From positions 1 through 64,000 of the forward strand of contig LVLI01000172.1 of NCBI GenBank assembly GCA_001687465.1: 64,000 bases of DNA. Reading direction: 5' to 3'. Below, piece by piece: positions 24,036 to 36,549 of this stretch (position 1 is its first letter; each line of letters opens with the position of its first letter). The notes beneath the pieces were generated by a model, which ran no database searches, had not been told where the DNA came from, and saw nothing but the letters and a program-made list of their open reading frames with translations. The stretch comes from Halocafeteria seosinensis (lineage: Eukaryota > Sar > Bigyra > Bicosoecida). Position numbers and translations under genes: made by a program.

Positions 24036-26654
24036 ATGGCGTCTCAGAGGTCCCACCGACACGAGCAGCAGCCGCAAGATGGGAGAAGATACCACGCAAG
24101 CACCCCCATAGCTCCGTCTCCTTTCACGCCCTCTGCATCTGCGCTATCGTCGTCTCGAATGTCCCCGGCGTACTTGAGCCGCTATCAGGAGACCCCCGCC
24201 GAGAAGACAAGGAAGCGTAAAAGGGAGAGTTGGGTCGATTCTGTAAAGACTTTTTTCACGGATACCGTTCCAGGGTTTTCCTCGATTTTCAAAGGGGCTG
24301 GAACCGAAGGAGCCAATAATGCTCAGACGGGAACGAGGAAACAGAGGAGGAAGACGGTGGGTGGAACTGGACAGGACAATGATGGATCACTTGGACATAC
24401 TTCGCGGGTACTTTTTGCAAACCATAACAATGAAGGAGACGAGCCAGGGCATACCGTAGAGGAGACTCCGAGATCTGTGAAATTTGCTCAGCCGCTGATC
24501 CACAGTCAAGTGTATGTTCCCAAGTACATTAGCCAGGCCAGTGACAGCGGCAGTTCTCAAGGAGACGTCCAAACTGAACTTTCTTTTGAAAGATCTCCTG
24601 AAGATGGGGGTGATAATGGTACATCGTCATCTGCTGGTTCTCGCTCTGGTTCTGGTTCCGAAGACGACGAAGAGGAAAGCGGTTCTGCTAAGGAACAGCA
24701 AGAGCCTTCCGAGAGCCGGACTCGGAGCGATGGACCTGGTCCCAAGGAGAAACCCGAGGACACAGAAGGTTCCAACTCTACGCAGAAAGCGGACACGCAA
24801 GAATCAGGTCAAAAGTTATCAAGTGGTAGTCGTCCTAGTGTTACGAAGACATGCGAAGTTGAAGGAGACGGTACTTCGCGGAGGGTTGATAATAGCGAGG
24901 GTGGCAATATTAGACCATCTGTTTCTGAGGGCAACGATACGCTACAAAATGATAAGACGGGTCGTGACAACCTAATAAGGCACGAACACCATTCTCATGA
25001 CCATCCTCAATATGGATCCTCGCACAGCCCCGCTGATACCAGGACACTCAATGGGAGTATCTCTTCTGTCCAGACTCGCCGCAGCGACGATACTGACATG
25101 TTGGTACGGTCGCAACGGGCCTCCACTGCTCCTCGCACTGAGCAGAGCATGAATTCATCGTCATCACAAACTCAGGTTTCGAGAGATAGAGCTGTGCCTT
25201 CAAGAAGCCAGCCATCTGAAGGGAACAACGTGCGCACCACCTCGAATGATGCAAATTCAGATAATGTTGATAGCGCGCGAGAAGTCAGGAAGGAGAGCAG
25301 GTCCGCGCAGATTCGCCCAAGCGCAAGAAAGCCTACGGTTATGAAGAAAAATCCTATAGTTGTTGTTCGATGCTTGCTATCGAAAGGGCATCGGCCGGTC
25401 TCCGCACAGCAGCAGCACCAGTGCGCCCAATTTGGAGTTCCTCGGAAGTTCACAAAGACCCCGAGAGAATGGAACAGCGAATCCATTCGAGGGTCCGCTT
25501 TTCATAGCATTATTCCCGCAAGAGATTCTAGCGATCAGGAGGGTACTAGTCTTGGCGGCTGGCTGCAAACAAGTAATCAAGGAGGGCCTTCAGCGAGGTC
25601 AAGCCGTCTACCCTCCGCACAGCGTAGGAGAACGTATGAGGATTTTGATGATGGAGAGATCAGCTTTACAATTCCTATCAAACTTCGGCAAAAAGGGGAA
25701 ATGCACTATCAGAATTCTTTTGTTACTAACAGGAGCTTAGCTGCGTTCTCATCGAGCAATGCTGCAACTAGTCGAGGGCTGCGAATGCGGGACTATCAGA
25801 ATGCTTCCTCTGCAGCTGCAGTCAGAACCCCTCTTTGGAATTCAAATAGTAGAGCAACGGCTACAACCGAACGAAGAAACACACAGCGCGTGGCGAACAC
25901 TAATGCTGCCCGATCCAAGCGCACACCTCAGTCAGCTAATCGAAGCCATCCTGCACTGCGGCATTCTGCCCAGAACGGACAACTACACCAAAGGAGACGA
26001 AGGCGTTCCCGGTTATTATGGAAAGGATCTAGCCTCGCTGAAGACAACGATAACCGAAGTGTAGGTTCAACAGTCTCTGACCATGGCAGTGCCCCCACTG
26101 TAGTTCGTGAGTCTGACAGCTTTAGAGAACCTGATCGTCCAGCAAGTGTAAATCCCGAAAAAATTGCTTCTCAGGTAATGAGCAGGCTCAGTGATGCTGT
26201 TAAGAATATTGATGAGTTCCGCACCACCTCCGTCGTGCGCACAGCACAGAGCACCATCCTGAAACGAAGCCATCCTCCCTTTCATTCTACTGCGGAAGAA
26301 TCTATTCCCAACTCTGGATCACAGGGTCCATTAGCGGATCCTGAGAGTGTCCATGCCGCCGAGGAAATTGATGACGAGACGCTAGAAGAAGGGACCTTCC
26401 AATTTGCTGCGCCAAGAGTGTTCGAGCAACCTCAAGGGCGAAGTGATTACATACAGGTATCGGTTGCAGAATACGATGGTTCATACGAATTTTCGATGCC
26501 ACAAGATGATGAGCATTCCCTAGACCACGTCAATGAACAGGGATACACGTTCTCTGAACCTCACGCCAGCTCATCCCCCTTTCCAGAAAGTCGGCTTACC
26601 ATTGATGATCTCCAAAGCCGTCAGCTATATCACTTCGGTCCACCTCATCATTGA
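24036..26654 (+). CDS. Long disordered protein, possible nuclear-basket nucleoporin
   Basis: 872 residues, no intron, mostly Ser, Asn, Arg, Glu and Gln, with almost no folded sequence. Near the N-terminus a basic cluster (TRKRKRESW) runs into WVDSVKTFFTDTVPGFSSIF. This predicted amphipathic helix with a VPG(F/W) turn resembles the membrane-binding segment of Nup153-type proteins. Widely spaced FxFxxP-like motifs occur: ISFTIP (about residue 550), TFQFAAP, YEFSMP and YTFSEP (in the last 90 residues). Nup153/Nup1/Nup136 proteins combine such a helix with FxF repeats on the nuclear side of the pore. This identification is inference; no alignment was possible. Arg-rich and Ser/Thr-rich tracts suggest phosphorylation. 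Start chosen as MASQRSH, the first Met of the open frame. Confidence 0.55.
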   Translation: MASQRSHRHEQQPQDGRRYHASTPIAPSPFTPSASALSSSRMSPAYLSRYQETPAEKTRKRKRESWVDSVKTFFTDTVPGFSSIFKGAGTEGANNAQTGTRKQRRKTVGGTGQDNDGSLGHTSRVLFANHNNEGDEPGHTVEETPRSVKFAQPLIHSQVYVPKYISQASDSGSSQGDVQTELSFERSPEDGGDNGTSSSAGSRSGSGSEDDEEESGSAKEQQEPSESRTRSDGPGPKEKPEDTEGSNSTQKADTQESGQKLSSGSRPSVTKTCEVEGDGTSRRVDNSEGGNIRPSVSEGNDTLQNDKTGRDNLIRHEHHSHDHPQYGSSHSPADTRTLNGSISSVQTRRSDDTDMLVRSQRASTAPRTEQSMNSSSSQTQVSRDRAVPSRSQPSEGNNVRTTSNDANSDNVDSAREVRKESRSAQIRPSARKPTVMKKNPIVVVRCLLSKGHRPVSAQQQHQCAQFGVPRKFTKTPREWNSESIRGSAFHSIIPARDSSDQEGTSLGGWLQTSNQGGPSARSSRLPSAQRRRTYEDFDDGEISFTIPIKLRQKGEMHYQNSFVTNRSLAAFSSSNAATSRGLRMRDYQNASSAAAVRTPLWNSNSRATATTERRNTQRVANTNAARSKRTPQSANRSHPALRHSAQNGQLHQRRRRRSRLLWKGSSLAEDNDNRSVGSTVSDHGSAPTVVRESDSFREPDRPASVNPEKIASQVMSRLSDAVKNIDEFRTTSVVRTAQSTILKRSHPPFHSTAEESIPNSGSQGPLADPESVHAAEEIDDETLEEGTFQFAAPRVFEQPQGRSDYIQVSVAEYDGSYEFSMPQDDEHSLDHVNEQGYTFSEPHASSSPFPESRLTIDDLQSRQLYHFGPPHH

Positions 26655-26856
26655 ATTAACTTCTAGTAGGGTGGCAAATCTGCGTCATCAGTCGCTCGTG
26701 GAGAGTGTCAGTTGAAGCAAGAAACAAAGCGGTAGCATGGAAAGGTTCGGAAGTGGTGCACATGTGAATGTGAAATACACAATCGCGAGTATTTCCTGTG
26801 TTGATATTACTGCTTCAACTGTGTTTGCTTTAGTTGTGAATATTCTGAAACTGTTA

Positions 26857-29800
26857 CTACTTTCTGCTAGACCCAGTTACTCGCCGGCGCTTTTCTTGGA
26901 CGGGACTTTCATCGTTAGCCCCAGAGAAACTAATCTGGGATAGGTTCTCGCTCACCTGATCCTCTGCTTGCTGGTGATTGCTGTTTCGCCGGTTCGAGTC
27001 TTCTTCTTCGTGCATGATCTGAAGAATGAATCCAAGGGCTTCATCTTTTGATTGCTCCACAATGCTCGAAATCTTCTGTTGATGGATAACACCGAAGAAT
27101 TTATCAGCTACGGAGGCCATTTCTGGCCTGAATGTCGATGTAATAAATTGGGCAGGGTTTTCATCAGGCTCCGCATTGGCTTGCCTCGAAATAAGATTTG
27201 CCACGGCCGATCTGTGCGTAGCATCCAAGGCTTGGTCGACCTCGTCGAACAAATAGAAAGGAGCTGGGTCGCATCGCTGGATGGCAAAAATCATGGCCAG
27301 CGCCACTAATGCCTTCTGTCCACCTGAAAGCTGGTGGATGAAGTAGCTTTCTTCTTGTTCGTCGAAACTAGCTCGAACAGCAACACCACAGAAAGATTCA
27401 ATCTGCTGATATGGGTTATTCTTCTTGTCAGCGGCTTCATTGTCGGAGTCCCGTTTCTTCATGATGATGGAAGCGCTACCTCTCGGCACGAGTTGACTGA
27501 ACACTTCTCTGAAATGCCGAGAAACTCCTTTGAACGTCCTCATAATTGCTTCATCTTTCTGGTGATCCAGATGTTCGATGAGGGATTGAATCTTTTCGGC
27601 ACCTCTGCAGGGGTATAACGGTGTGGTTAGCCACTATAGGGGCATCAGTATACGCGTACGTACCTATCCAGTTCGTCCTTTCGCTTCAACAGTGTTTCCC
27701 TCTGTTCCGAAAAATTGGAGAACTGATCCAGTGCTTTTCGATTCACGTTATCGTATTTCTTTAGTTCCTTGCCGACCTTCTTCAACTCGCTAAGAATATC
27801 TTTGCGTGGCATGTTCCTATATTGCTCAAGTTCCTGCAGGGCACGAAACATCCTTAGCTGCGTGAACCACTTCCTTCTAGCGAGTACGGTAACCTACCTG
27901 AGCAGGGAGTGTTCCCAAATCTCTAATGTTCTTCATGGCATCATCTTTCTTCTTCTGCGCTAACGTGCGTTTCTCAAGCAACTTTTCGTTCTTTCGTGCC
28001 TCTTGAGACAGCTCCGTAGAAAGAGACGATTCTTCCTGCTGAATTGACGAAAGCCGATCATTTAGGTCATTTATTTGTTTCCGAATTTCGTTCATTTGTT
28101 CGTCAATTTCGGAAATTCGCGTTTGACTGTATTTTTCTTCTCTCTTTGCATCACTGAGCTTCCCTCGAGCAACGTTGAGCAAACTCTCAGTATCACGATC
28201 AGTTCTACCGCTGTCTTCGTGGGAGAGGCGCGATCGTAGATCACGAATCTTACGAGCAATATGTTCATTCAAATAGACCTCTTTATCTAACTTGGCCTGT
28301 CTCCTCTCTTGGACTTTCTGAGAAGCGGAATCTTGTTTAGACTGAAGTTCTTCCACTTTACGTTTGCTGGCATCAAGAGCTTTCTGTTCGTTAGAAGTCA
28401 GATTATCTTTCAAAGGCGTACCGAGTTCCCCTCGAAGGCTAGACAATTGTGTCTCTTTGGCAGCAACCTCTTCTTCAACGCTGCGCAGCCGGGCGGAACT
28501 ATCTTCGATTTGCTTTGAATAGTTGCTAAGCTGCTCCTCTAGCTTATCATGGCTTGAGTTGATTCTTCCCAGCTTTTCTCTAGCACGAGCTTTCTCCACA
28601 GAACATTTTTGCTGTTCTCCTCTAAGATGCGATGTCTTCTGATCACACTCTGTGCCACTCTCTTTGGCCTTATCCAGATCCTCCTTAAGCTGCGATTCCT
28701 TTTCTTCCAAATCCTTCTTCTCCCGGTAAAGCACTATGCGAGAGCTACTAGGATCATGGAACCCGCCATACATAGCACCTTTTCGCTGTACTTCGTCCCC
28801 TTCCAGGGTAACGCAACTCAAATTAGCTTTCCGGGCATACTCGGTAGCTATCTCTATGTCGCGGCACAGCAGTACCTTGCCAAAAATGGTTGCAACGGCT
28901 GGATGGTATTGCTCCTCATACTGTAACTTGCTAATCAAGGGAATACAGTCTTCTTTCATGGCAGGATAATCTACCTGCGGCGCTTTAAGTTGTGATAGAG
29001 GCATAAACGTAACTCGTCCTGCTTTTTTCTTGCTCAAATGGTTGATGCACGTTGCGGCCACCTCTTCATCGTCAACGACGACGTTCCACAGTTGGTTTCG
29101 GGCAATCACCTCAACTGCTGTGAAGAATTTCTGATCCTCAGGTTCAAACAGTTCAATCAAGGGACCATGGATACCTTTTATTCCGTGCTCTTCTTGGAGT
29201 TTCTTTACCTCTCGAAGTCCATGCCGAATCGTCGAGGGGATAACTCTTTGAAGGGCAGACTCGGCGTTTACACGAGCCTCGTGTACTTGAGTGTACTCTT
29301 TATCCACATTGGAATGATTTCTCCATGCACGGCTTCTCTCCTCGATAGAAGATGTCAACCGCGCTGTCAGCTTCTTCTCTTCCTCAACACATTCGGATAT
29401 CTTATCGCGTAGTTGCTTCGCTTCTTGCTCATTTTTCTCCAACTGTTGTCGAATCTCATTCATTCTTGCTTCCATTGATTCTTTTTCTTCCCTAGCCACA
29501 TCTAAATCATGTTTCTTGGAAGAAATGGACTTTTCGAGAGATGCAATCTCTTGCTGTAGGTACGTATCCCTTTCTTCCGCCGAGGAAAACTGGTGGGCCC
29601 GTCCCATTTTGTTATAGTACCAGTCCACTTTCAACTGTTCGTTTTTCAGCTGGGTTGCGATCTGCAATAAACAAAGCAGGTGAATACAATGAAAGAAGCA
29701 GGTGGGGGGTAATAACGTTACAGCCCGTCGCACGTACATCTTGGTATTCTTTCTCGGCCTCCTCCCATTGAGGGATAAGCTGATTCTTTAGCTCTTCGTT

Positions 29801-31229
29801 GCAAGAGCGCGCCTCTTCTTGTCGCTTGACGAGCTCTTCTTGTAATTCCACCCTCGAAGACTCTGTAGATTCGGCTTCTTCTTCCAGCTCCTGAACTTCT
29901 ACCTCAGCTTCAATCCGTTTCTGCGTCTGTTCAGGTAGGGTCTCATTCAATGAGTTCCTTTCTGTCTGGAGATCGTGCTCCTTCGTACGCAAATTTTGTA
30001 GCTCCTTTTCAGATTCCTTAATAGACGAGCGGAGCTCCATCACCTTTTTCTGTACATCAGAGGATGTCAGCTGCTCCTCTTCCCTTGCTATTTCAATGGT
30101 CTCCAGTGTTTCTTTAGCTGATGTTAAATCCTTATCGTATAAAGTATACTTTAAGGCTCGCTGCTTCTTATCAAGTTGTTGAAACTGAGCCAACTCCTTG
30201 CGCTCCTCCGAAAGTACTCTCAGCCGCTCTTCGATATATTCAATTACCTCTTGTATGCGATCTCGGCTTCCGTCCGTCTCGGCCAATATCTCGATGGACT
30301 CTTTCCTTCTTGATTCGTAGACCTCAGTACCAGCGACTTCTTTCAGTAGCTGTAGTCGCTCCGCGTCGCTCATGTTAACTAACTTTTGCACCTTCCCTTG
30401 CTCAACGATGTAATAAGGGTTGGCCTTGGAAAAGCCAGCACTTTCGAGCATGTTTAGCACATCGCTCTGTGTACAAATGATTCGCATGTTGGATATCAAT
30501 TTCACACCAACCGTCAATGTACTCCCTCTCACCTACTTTGGTTACGTGTTTCCGGTTGACGAAATACTCATCTTTCTTGGCCCCGACAGTTCGTCGAAGA
30601 ATGACTTCATCAGTGTCTTGCTGCGAGTATTCGAGTAAAAAGAGTGAGAACTAGTGTAGATCAGCTTAATATCATGCTCTGCTTACAGGTATACGTCCAT
30701 CACTATTATCGAAGACAATTTCTACGAACGCACTCATTAAACGAGACCCCGCTCCTTCCTGATAAGACAGCAGCAAACAGTGGGACATAAGAGGATGCCT
30801 TCGTATACATGAGACGAATTAACTGGCGACCCGGACTTACATGTAGCAGATGTTGCCGCTCCTCAGCTCGCAGGTTATTGTGCTGATCACTCAACACGAA
30901 TCGAATAGCTGCAGAGGAGGGAGTTTCAGTCTTGTGTATAATAGCGTGCACGTGTAATACTAATAGAACGTGTACAAATGGAACTCAAACGTCCCCCAAG
31001 GCGAAATGAAGCTCTTCGCTTCCTCCCTTACCTTCAAAAAAATTTGACTTCCCGCTGCCATTTCGTCCAACTGCAGATAGCCATTGAAGATCTCTTACTG
31101 CGATGCAGTAAAAACGTCTCGTGTACATACAATGAACTTACCGATGAGGTTATGCGTGGACGAAAAGTCATCGAGAATGGTATCTTTGTAGCTCTTGAAG
31201 CCACTGATGCGCACCGTTTTAATGTACAT
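26857..31229 (-). CDS. SMC3: Cohesin subunit SMC3
   Basis: Nine exons: 31229-31142, 31070-31032, 30908-30841, 30758-30687, 30620-30537, 30466-29738, 29661-27898, 27857-27664, 27604-26857. They give 1261 residues, and introns 2-7 of the series keep clean phase. The N-terminal head starts MYIKTVRISGFKSYKD with Walker A VGRNGSGKSNFF (residues 30-41). Lys104-Lys105 in VGAKKDEYFV match the lysines acetylated by Eco1/ESCO. Coiled coils flank a hinge (GIKGIHGPLIELFEPEDQKF). The C-terminal head has the ABC signature LSGGQKALVAL and Walker B APFYLFDEVDQALDA. SMC3 pairs with SMC1 and closes the cohesin ring with the kleisin RAD21. The tail after the Walker B (NSNHQQAEDQV onwards) is extra and polar. 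Confidence 0.95.
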
Positions 31230-31717
31230 CTTGGTCCTCTATTCTTCCAGTAACAGCACCTCTGTCCACACTACCACCGAATGAAGTGTTATAATATTGA
31301 TTTTCTTTGATAACAGCCTTGTATCGTCCCAAAACCTCAATATAAACGCGTAATAGCAGAGTTCTCCTTTTGGATTCCTCCTGTTTTTTTGAATTTGGAT
31401 TCCCGACACCTCTTGTTTCACCCAAAGAATGTATCATACGGATCTTGTACATAGAAGAATGTCTACTTCACGGAAGATACACCAACAAAAAATGCCCCCC
31501 CAAAAAAAAAGACCGTAAACACCATAAGAACGATACTTATGGAGGAAAGGAACTGAAAACTCAAGGGTGAAATTTGAAATAGCACCACTCCAACGCAGCA
31601 ATCTTTTGTTGGCGTTGAAGTTGCGCTCATGAGGGCCATGAAAAGGCTCTTTCGAGGTGTTTGTCAGGTTTGATATGATGGAAGTGAGGTAGTATAGCCA
31701 TCCCTACTCCCGTTATC
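31230..31717. other. Intergenic, divergent SMC3/ADAT2 promoters
   Basis: About 490 bp between the two divergent start codons. A C-then-A homopolymer block lies near 31495-31511. No gene or named promoter element seen. Confidence 0.45.
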
Positions 31718-32296
31718 ATGTCCGCGACGGGGACAGCAGGTGTTGCCCGCCGCGGAGAGGAGGAGAAAGAATACTTTATGAGGGAAGCTCTCGGGGAGGC
31801 TGAGCTGGCCTTCGAGGAAGGCGAAGTCCCTGTCGGATGCGTGATTGTCTCCAGAAAGGGCGATTCTGGTCCTCGGACCATACTTACACGGGGGCACAAC
31901 AAGACGGTGGAAAGTAGGAACCCGACGCAACATGCGGAAATAGTGAGCTTAAATAGATTCTTCCGGGAGCATCCCAATTCTGCCTTGGAAACTCTTCGAG
32001 ATACCGAGATATTTGTCACGGTGGAGCCGTGCATTATGTGCACTAGTGCATTGCTCAAGGTTGGCATTAAGAAAGCGTTTTTCGGGGCCTATAATGATAA
32101 ATTTGGAGGATGTGGTTCGGTACTTGATGTGAAGAAAGAGGGCGAGAGACAGCTGGAAATTGAGGGAGAATTGTTCAAAGACGAAGCAATATCGCTGCTT
32201 CGCAGATTTTATGACAAACCGAATGAGTTAGCACCAAATCCCAGACGAAAGCAAGATAGAACTTGTACCAGGGAAAAGGAAGATTCAGTTACTTGA
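31718..32296 (+). CDS. ADAT2: tRNA-specific adenosine deaminase, catalytic subunit (ADAT2/Tad2)
   Basis: 192 residues, no intron. The deaminase core is complete: PVGCVIVSR, then H72-A73-E74 in NPTQHAEIVSLNRF (zinc ligand and proton shuttle), then PCIMC with Cys105 and Cys108 as the other zinc ligands, and FGGCGSVLDVKKE as the substrate-binding strand of the Tad2/TadA family. Tad2 pairs with the inactive Tad3 to make inosine at position 34 of several tRNAs, in cytosol and nucleus. The length and lack of a leader argue against an organellar TadA. The C-terminal 20 residues are basic and could help bind tRNA. Divergent from SMC3 and convergent with the CDKL gene, whose stop is 107 bp away. Confidence 0.9.
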   Translation: MSATGTAGVARRGEEEKEYFMREALGEAELAFEEGEVPVGCVIVSRKGDSGPRTILTRGHNKTVESRNPTQHAEIVSLNRFFREHPNSALETLRDTEIFVTVEPCIMCTSALLKVGIKKAFFGAYNDKFGGCGSVLDVKKEGERQLEIEGELFKDEAISLLRRFYDKPNELAPNPRRKQDRTCTREKEDSVT

Positions 32297-32403
32297 TTTT
32301 TGGTCTCAGTTCATTCGTTGCTTTAGAGATTCGTCGCATGACAGAACATAGGACTATACAAACAAGACATGTACACACAAGAACACACACAAGAGTGGCA
32401 ACA

Positions 32404-35400
32404 CTACATGAGGCGCACCCCAGATGTGCCACCTCCAATGTTTGAATTTCCCCCAAAGGACATGCCAAAGCCAGTGCTCGTGCCGCGAAGCGACAAATTG
32501 GAAGGAGCGACATGTCTCGAACGAGTTTGAGGTGTTCTTGGAGCTGCTCCACGTCGGATATTCCCTGCTGGAACTGGAGCATTGGGGTTACTGTTGTTCA
32601 CATTCCTTCCTTGTGAGGCTTGGTTGGTATTATTGTTGGCAGGGCCACCACCCATCATGTTCCTTTGGCCTCCGATGTGATGGCCAGCTATTGGAGACAA
32701 CGACGCCATGTGTTGTCTGTTGTTGGGAAATTGCATGTTCTTTGGTTTACCGGAACCATAGGAATTTCCGCCGTTGGGAAAATTCCCACTTGCCTGAGGG
32801 AAGGCCTGGCGGGCAGAACGTCCTTGGATTCCTTGCGTCGAAGACAACAAGCTTTTATTCAAAGTTGAATTCATGGGTGTGAACGAGTGCTGCCGGCCAC
32901 CTCCTTGCCTCCAGCTCTGGCCACTTCTACCAGGGCGGTTGGCGTCTCCTATAGGATTGTAGGACTGCTTATTCTTAGTTGGGCCCATCTGACCCAACGG
33001 TTTACCACCAACGCTAAGTCCCCCATCTCCATGCTTGAGGTATCGCTTCCCCTCTCGTTGATTTCGATGCACTTGAGACGACTGGCCATAATATTCCTCG
33101 TACGCTTCCTTTCCTTCGTCCGGGTCACCTTCGGAACCGTCTCCACTACCGTGCAACGGTTCTTCTACAACTTGCTGTACATCTTCGTCGTCATCTCCTT
33201 CGCTCACGCTAGGAAGCGTCTTTACAGGACCAATTGAACCATAGAGCGACCCGGTAGATGTCAGACCATTGCCGTACGCATCCACTTCTTCTTGAGTTCC
33301 CGCTGTTTCAATACCACTACCCTCAACTTCCGAAGACAAGGCTGGCATGGCAACCATGCGTTGGTATCCTACTTCAGTTCCGCCTGCATGATACTGTGAG
33401 TCCTTTTGGCCCGCTTGAGTGTTGGACATTTTACTTTCGTTCTCATGCGGGCCCCTATCCTCCGTGCTTGCTTCGCTGAGGCCGCTAAAAACGCTATTGC
33501 CAGCGACAACACTCCGGCCGGTAGAATCAGCTTCATCACTTGCACGCACGCGGCTTCGACTTCGGCTCGTCTGTTGGTGTTTGGTCTTACGCTTTCGTCG
33601 TCGCCCCTGGCGGGTGTTGCCTCCGCCTGTGCCAGATGTGTGTTCGCCGAAGTCATCGGTATGTGTAGAATGTTGATTCAGTGTCTGTTGGCTTTGAATA
33701 CTAGCCATGGAAGCATTCATTGCCAAAGCAGCTTCCCCGGGCATTGGAGAGTCTGTGCCTCTAGCTTCATTTTCGTGGTCGGGGTCACTGCTGTAGTCGT
33801 CGTCACCCATTACTTGCGATCCCTCTTCCTTGCTCTCTCCCGCATTGCTGCTTTTCTCTTTGCTGTGATGCTTGTTTTCCTTCTTTTTCCTAGACCGTGA
33901 CTGGGAGTGCTTGCTACGTCGTGACGTGTTCATTGATTCTAGCTCCTGTCTGGAGGTATTATCCCCTCGGCTCAAAGACGTCTCCCGTCCGTCATTTTGC
34001 GCTCCCCTTGCTTGGTGGCGACTCTTGCGACTGTAGTTTCGGGACACCTCACGCTGTTCAGATTGTAAAATAGCACGGTCCCTCTCGCGTTCCTCGCGAA
34101 TTCGTTCTTTTTCTTTTTCCCAAGATTTCTCCTTCATTCGTACCTGTGAGATGACCTCTGCCTCTTCCCGGTCCACTCGGTACTCACGGGAACGTAAATC
34201 AGAGCGGAGATTACTCCTTTCTTTGTCCCATGCTTCTCTTTCGGAACGCTTGAGTGCCTGTGTGTCATACTGGGGTCTCGAGTTTCCTTCGTTCCTGGCG
34301 ATCTCCTCACGGAGCTTTTGTTCGACAGCCTTCTCTCGCTCTTTCTCCGCCATACGGGCGCGTTCCCGTTCCAGCTCTTGATCTCTTTTCAGTTCTTCCT
34401 CCTGCGCTTCCTGAAGTATGAGATCATCTTGGTCCCCGTCAAGTTTGGAAGAGTTCATATCTTCTCTGTGGGTTTCCAAAAGGATGCTACTCTTCCCTTT
34501 ACCCCGTTTCTCTTTGGATTTCTCGCCATCCTCCGTTTTTCCTTTATCTTTCTTGTGCTTTCGGGAACGCTTTTGCATCACAAATGCAGCACGATCTTGT
34601 TCCATGGCATCTTTTAATTGCTGCATTACCGAATTTCAACACGCTTCAAAGCGTCCAAACTCACAAAAGCGGAAATGCTACCGTATACTTACAGGGTAGA
34701 ACCATTCATTGAACCCTTCAAAATAACTGTGTCGCAACAGTTCGGAACAGGTGGGACGTTGCAAGGGTTCGTAAGCTAAACATCTTTTGATGACATCCAA
34801 GGCAAGAGGGTCAGCATTGGGAAGCTTGTTTTCTAATGGATCGAGACTCTTTACTTCGGGCAGCTTTACCCCAGAGAACATGGGATTCTGCCGTGCCAAG
34901 TCCATCATCCGCGGAGTCAGAGTACCGAATGTCCTTATAATGTGGAACACTTGGTCTACATCACTCTCCCCAGGAAACAAAGGCAAACCGTTCATAATCT
35001 CTGTAAAATGTCCAAGCAGGGGCGTGATGCCGCAATCAAACAGAAGTCGATTGTTCGGCCAATACTTACCTGCCATCAAGCAACCAATTGCCCATAGATC
35101 TACAGCTTTGCCATAACTTGCATCTCCTACGAGCAATTCAGGACTCCTATACCATCTTGTGGAAACATAGTCCGTATACCTTGCACCTGGGCCAGCCAAT
35201 GTCCTAGCAAACCCAAAATCACAGAGCTTTAAGCAGCCGTGTTTGGATATCAAAAGGTTCTCCGGCTTAATATCCCGATGAATAACATTGTGTGCATGAC
35301 AAAACTCGATGCTTCGAATGAGTTGCCACATTATTTTCTTAACTTCGAGAGGATCCATGCCGTTTGGATGACGTTCCAGGTCCTCCAGCAAAGTTCGGTC

Positions 35401-35973
35401 CACATATTCAAACACCTGGGAATTCCACACAGCATACGTAATTTCCTTTGCCATATTCTCATACAATGCAAGTTGCTTCAATTTGAAACGTACCAAATAC
35501 AGTTTGCCTTTCCGTCGAAATACTTCGATAAGAGTAACTATGTTTTCATGGCGCAGTTGCTGCATAACGCCGACAACAGCAACGACCCCGTTAAGCATGT
35601 CTACGCACAATCGGGTCCACCAGCACCCGAGGGTGATGAAGGTCATCCTTACCTTTAGAATACGCACTTCTCGAAGTGCTGTTTTCCTAACCTGTTCATC
35701 ATCATCACTCTCTTTAAACTTTTTGATCGCCACAATCTGCCCTGTTTCCTTGTGGCGGGCCTTGAGGACGACGCCATACGTCCTGTACTCAGTTCAACAA
35801 CATTGCGAAAAACAATAGTGCAAGGTTTTAAACTCCTTAAACGGTGATATACGCCCCTAAGAGCGTCGAAAGTGAGCGCTACGGCGCTCCAGCTCCCAAA
35901 GAAAAAAACGAACAAGTTTTTGCTGTTCAACGTACCCTTGGCCGATCGTTCCTAGGTTTTCGTAGTTATCCAT
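32404..35973 (-). CDS. CDKL-family protein kinase
   Basis: Six exons (35973-35936, 35782-35653, 35559-35494, 35415-35070, 35000-34693, 34620-32404) give 1034 residues. The kinase domain (1-290) starts [20 protein letters not shown] with Lys33 in VAIKKFKES. It has HRDIKPEN (Asp126), DFG (Asp144), a MAPK-like TDY activation motif (159-161) and [14 protein letters not shown], as in CDKL1-5. [11 protein letters not shown] is a family mark. The last exon is a 740-residue disordered tail: first charged, Glu/Arg-rich and probably helical (to about residue 500), then Ser/Gly/Asn-rich, ending in a Gly-Asn-rich stretch. CDKL kinases control cilium length in algae and animals. TDY rather than TEY is closer to CDKL1/4. 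Head to head with ENO4. Confidence 0.88.
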
Positions 35974-36549
35974 GTCCCTCTCCGTCGGCTGACCAGAGAG
36001 ATACTGTATACCACTAATCACTCTCTATGTGTGGGGACTACCGACTAGAACCACCTCATTTCATGCTCGTATAGAGCATGGTGGAGGAGAGTAACCGAAC
36101 CCCCGCGTTGGTCTACACTGCAAGCACACACACACACACGCACAACAGAGGGAGGAAAAAGGGTTGTCATGCAAACTACGGGTCGGACATGAGTAGTAGC
36201 AGTCTGGAGTGGAACACAACCTCCCTATACTGAGTAAAACTGCGCCTTTCGTGCATTCTTGGACTCACGCGGCCCTCCGGGGCCCCTCCCCACAACGCAA
36301 CTTTCTCCCCGTCCTCATCCAGGAGGGCGCGGCTGAGCCCCGCCCTCCTTGCCATACAGCATCCTACAGAGGTGAATATTGCAGAATACACGGAGCATAA
36401 TATCTCAAAACTGTATACGTTCGTCTTGGCGAGTGGAGAAGGAATGTATCGGGTCTGAAAACCGAAGGAGAGGGGAAAAGTTGACCAAGGACGCACTAAC
36501 GGCTTCAAGGTTGTTGTGGATTATACCTCGTATACAACACGATACAATC
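35974..36549. promoter_or_regulatory. Shared CDKL/ENO4 promoter interval
   Basis: 576 bp separate the divergent starts of two cilia-linked genes. A (CA)n run lies at about 36124-36140. At 36163-36176 the sequence GTTGTCATGCAAAC is an imperfect inverted repeat loosely like the RFX X-box (GTNRCC-spacer-RGYAAC), with mismatches in both halves. Whether RFX factors exist in this organism is unknown. Confidence 0.35.
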
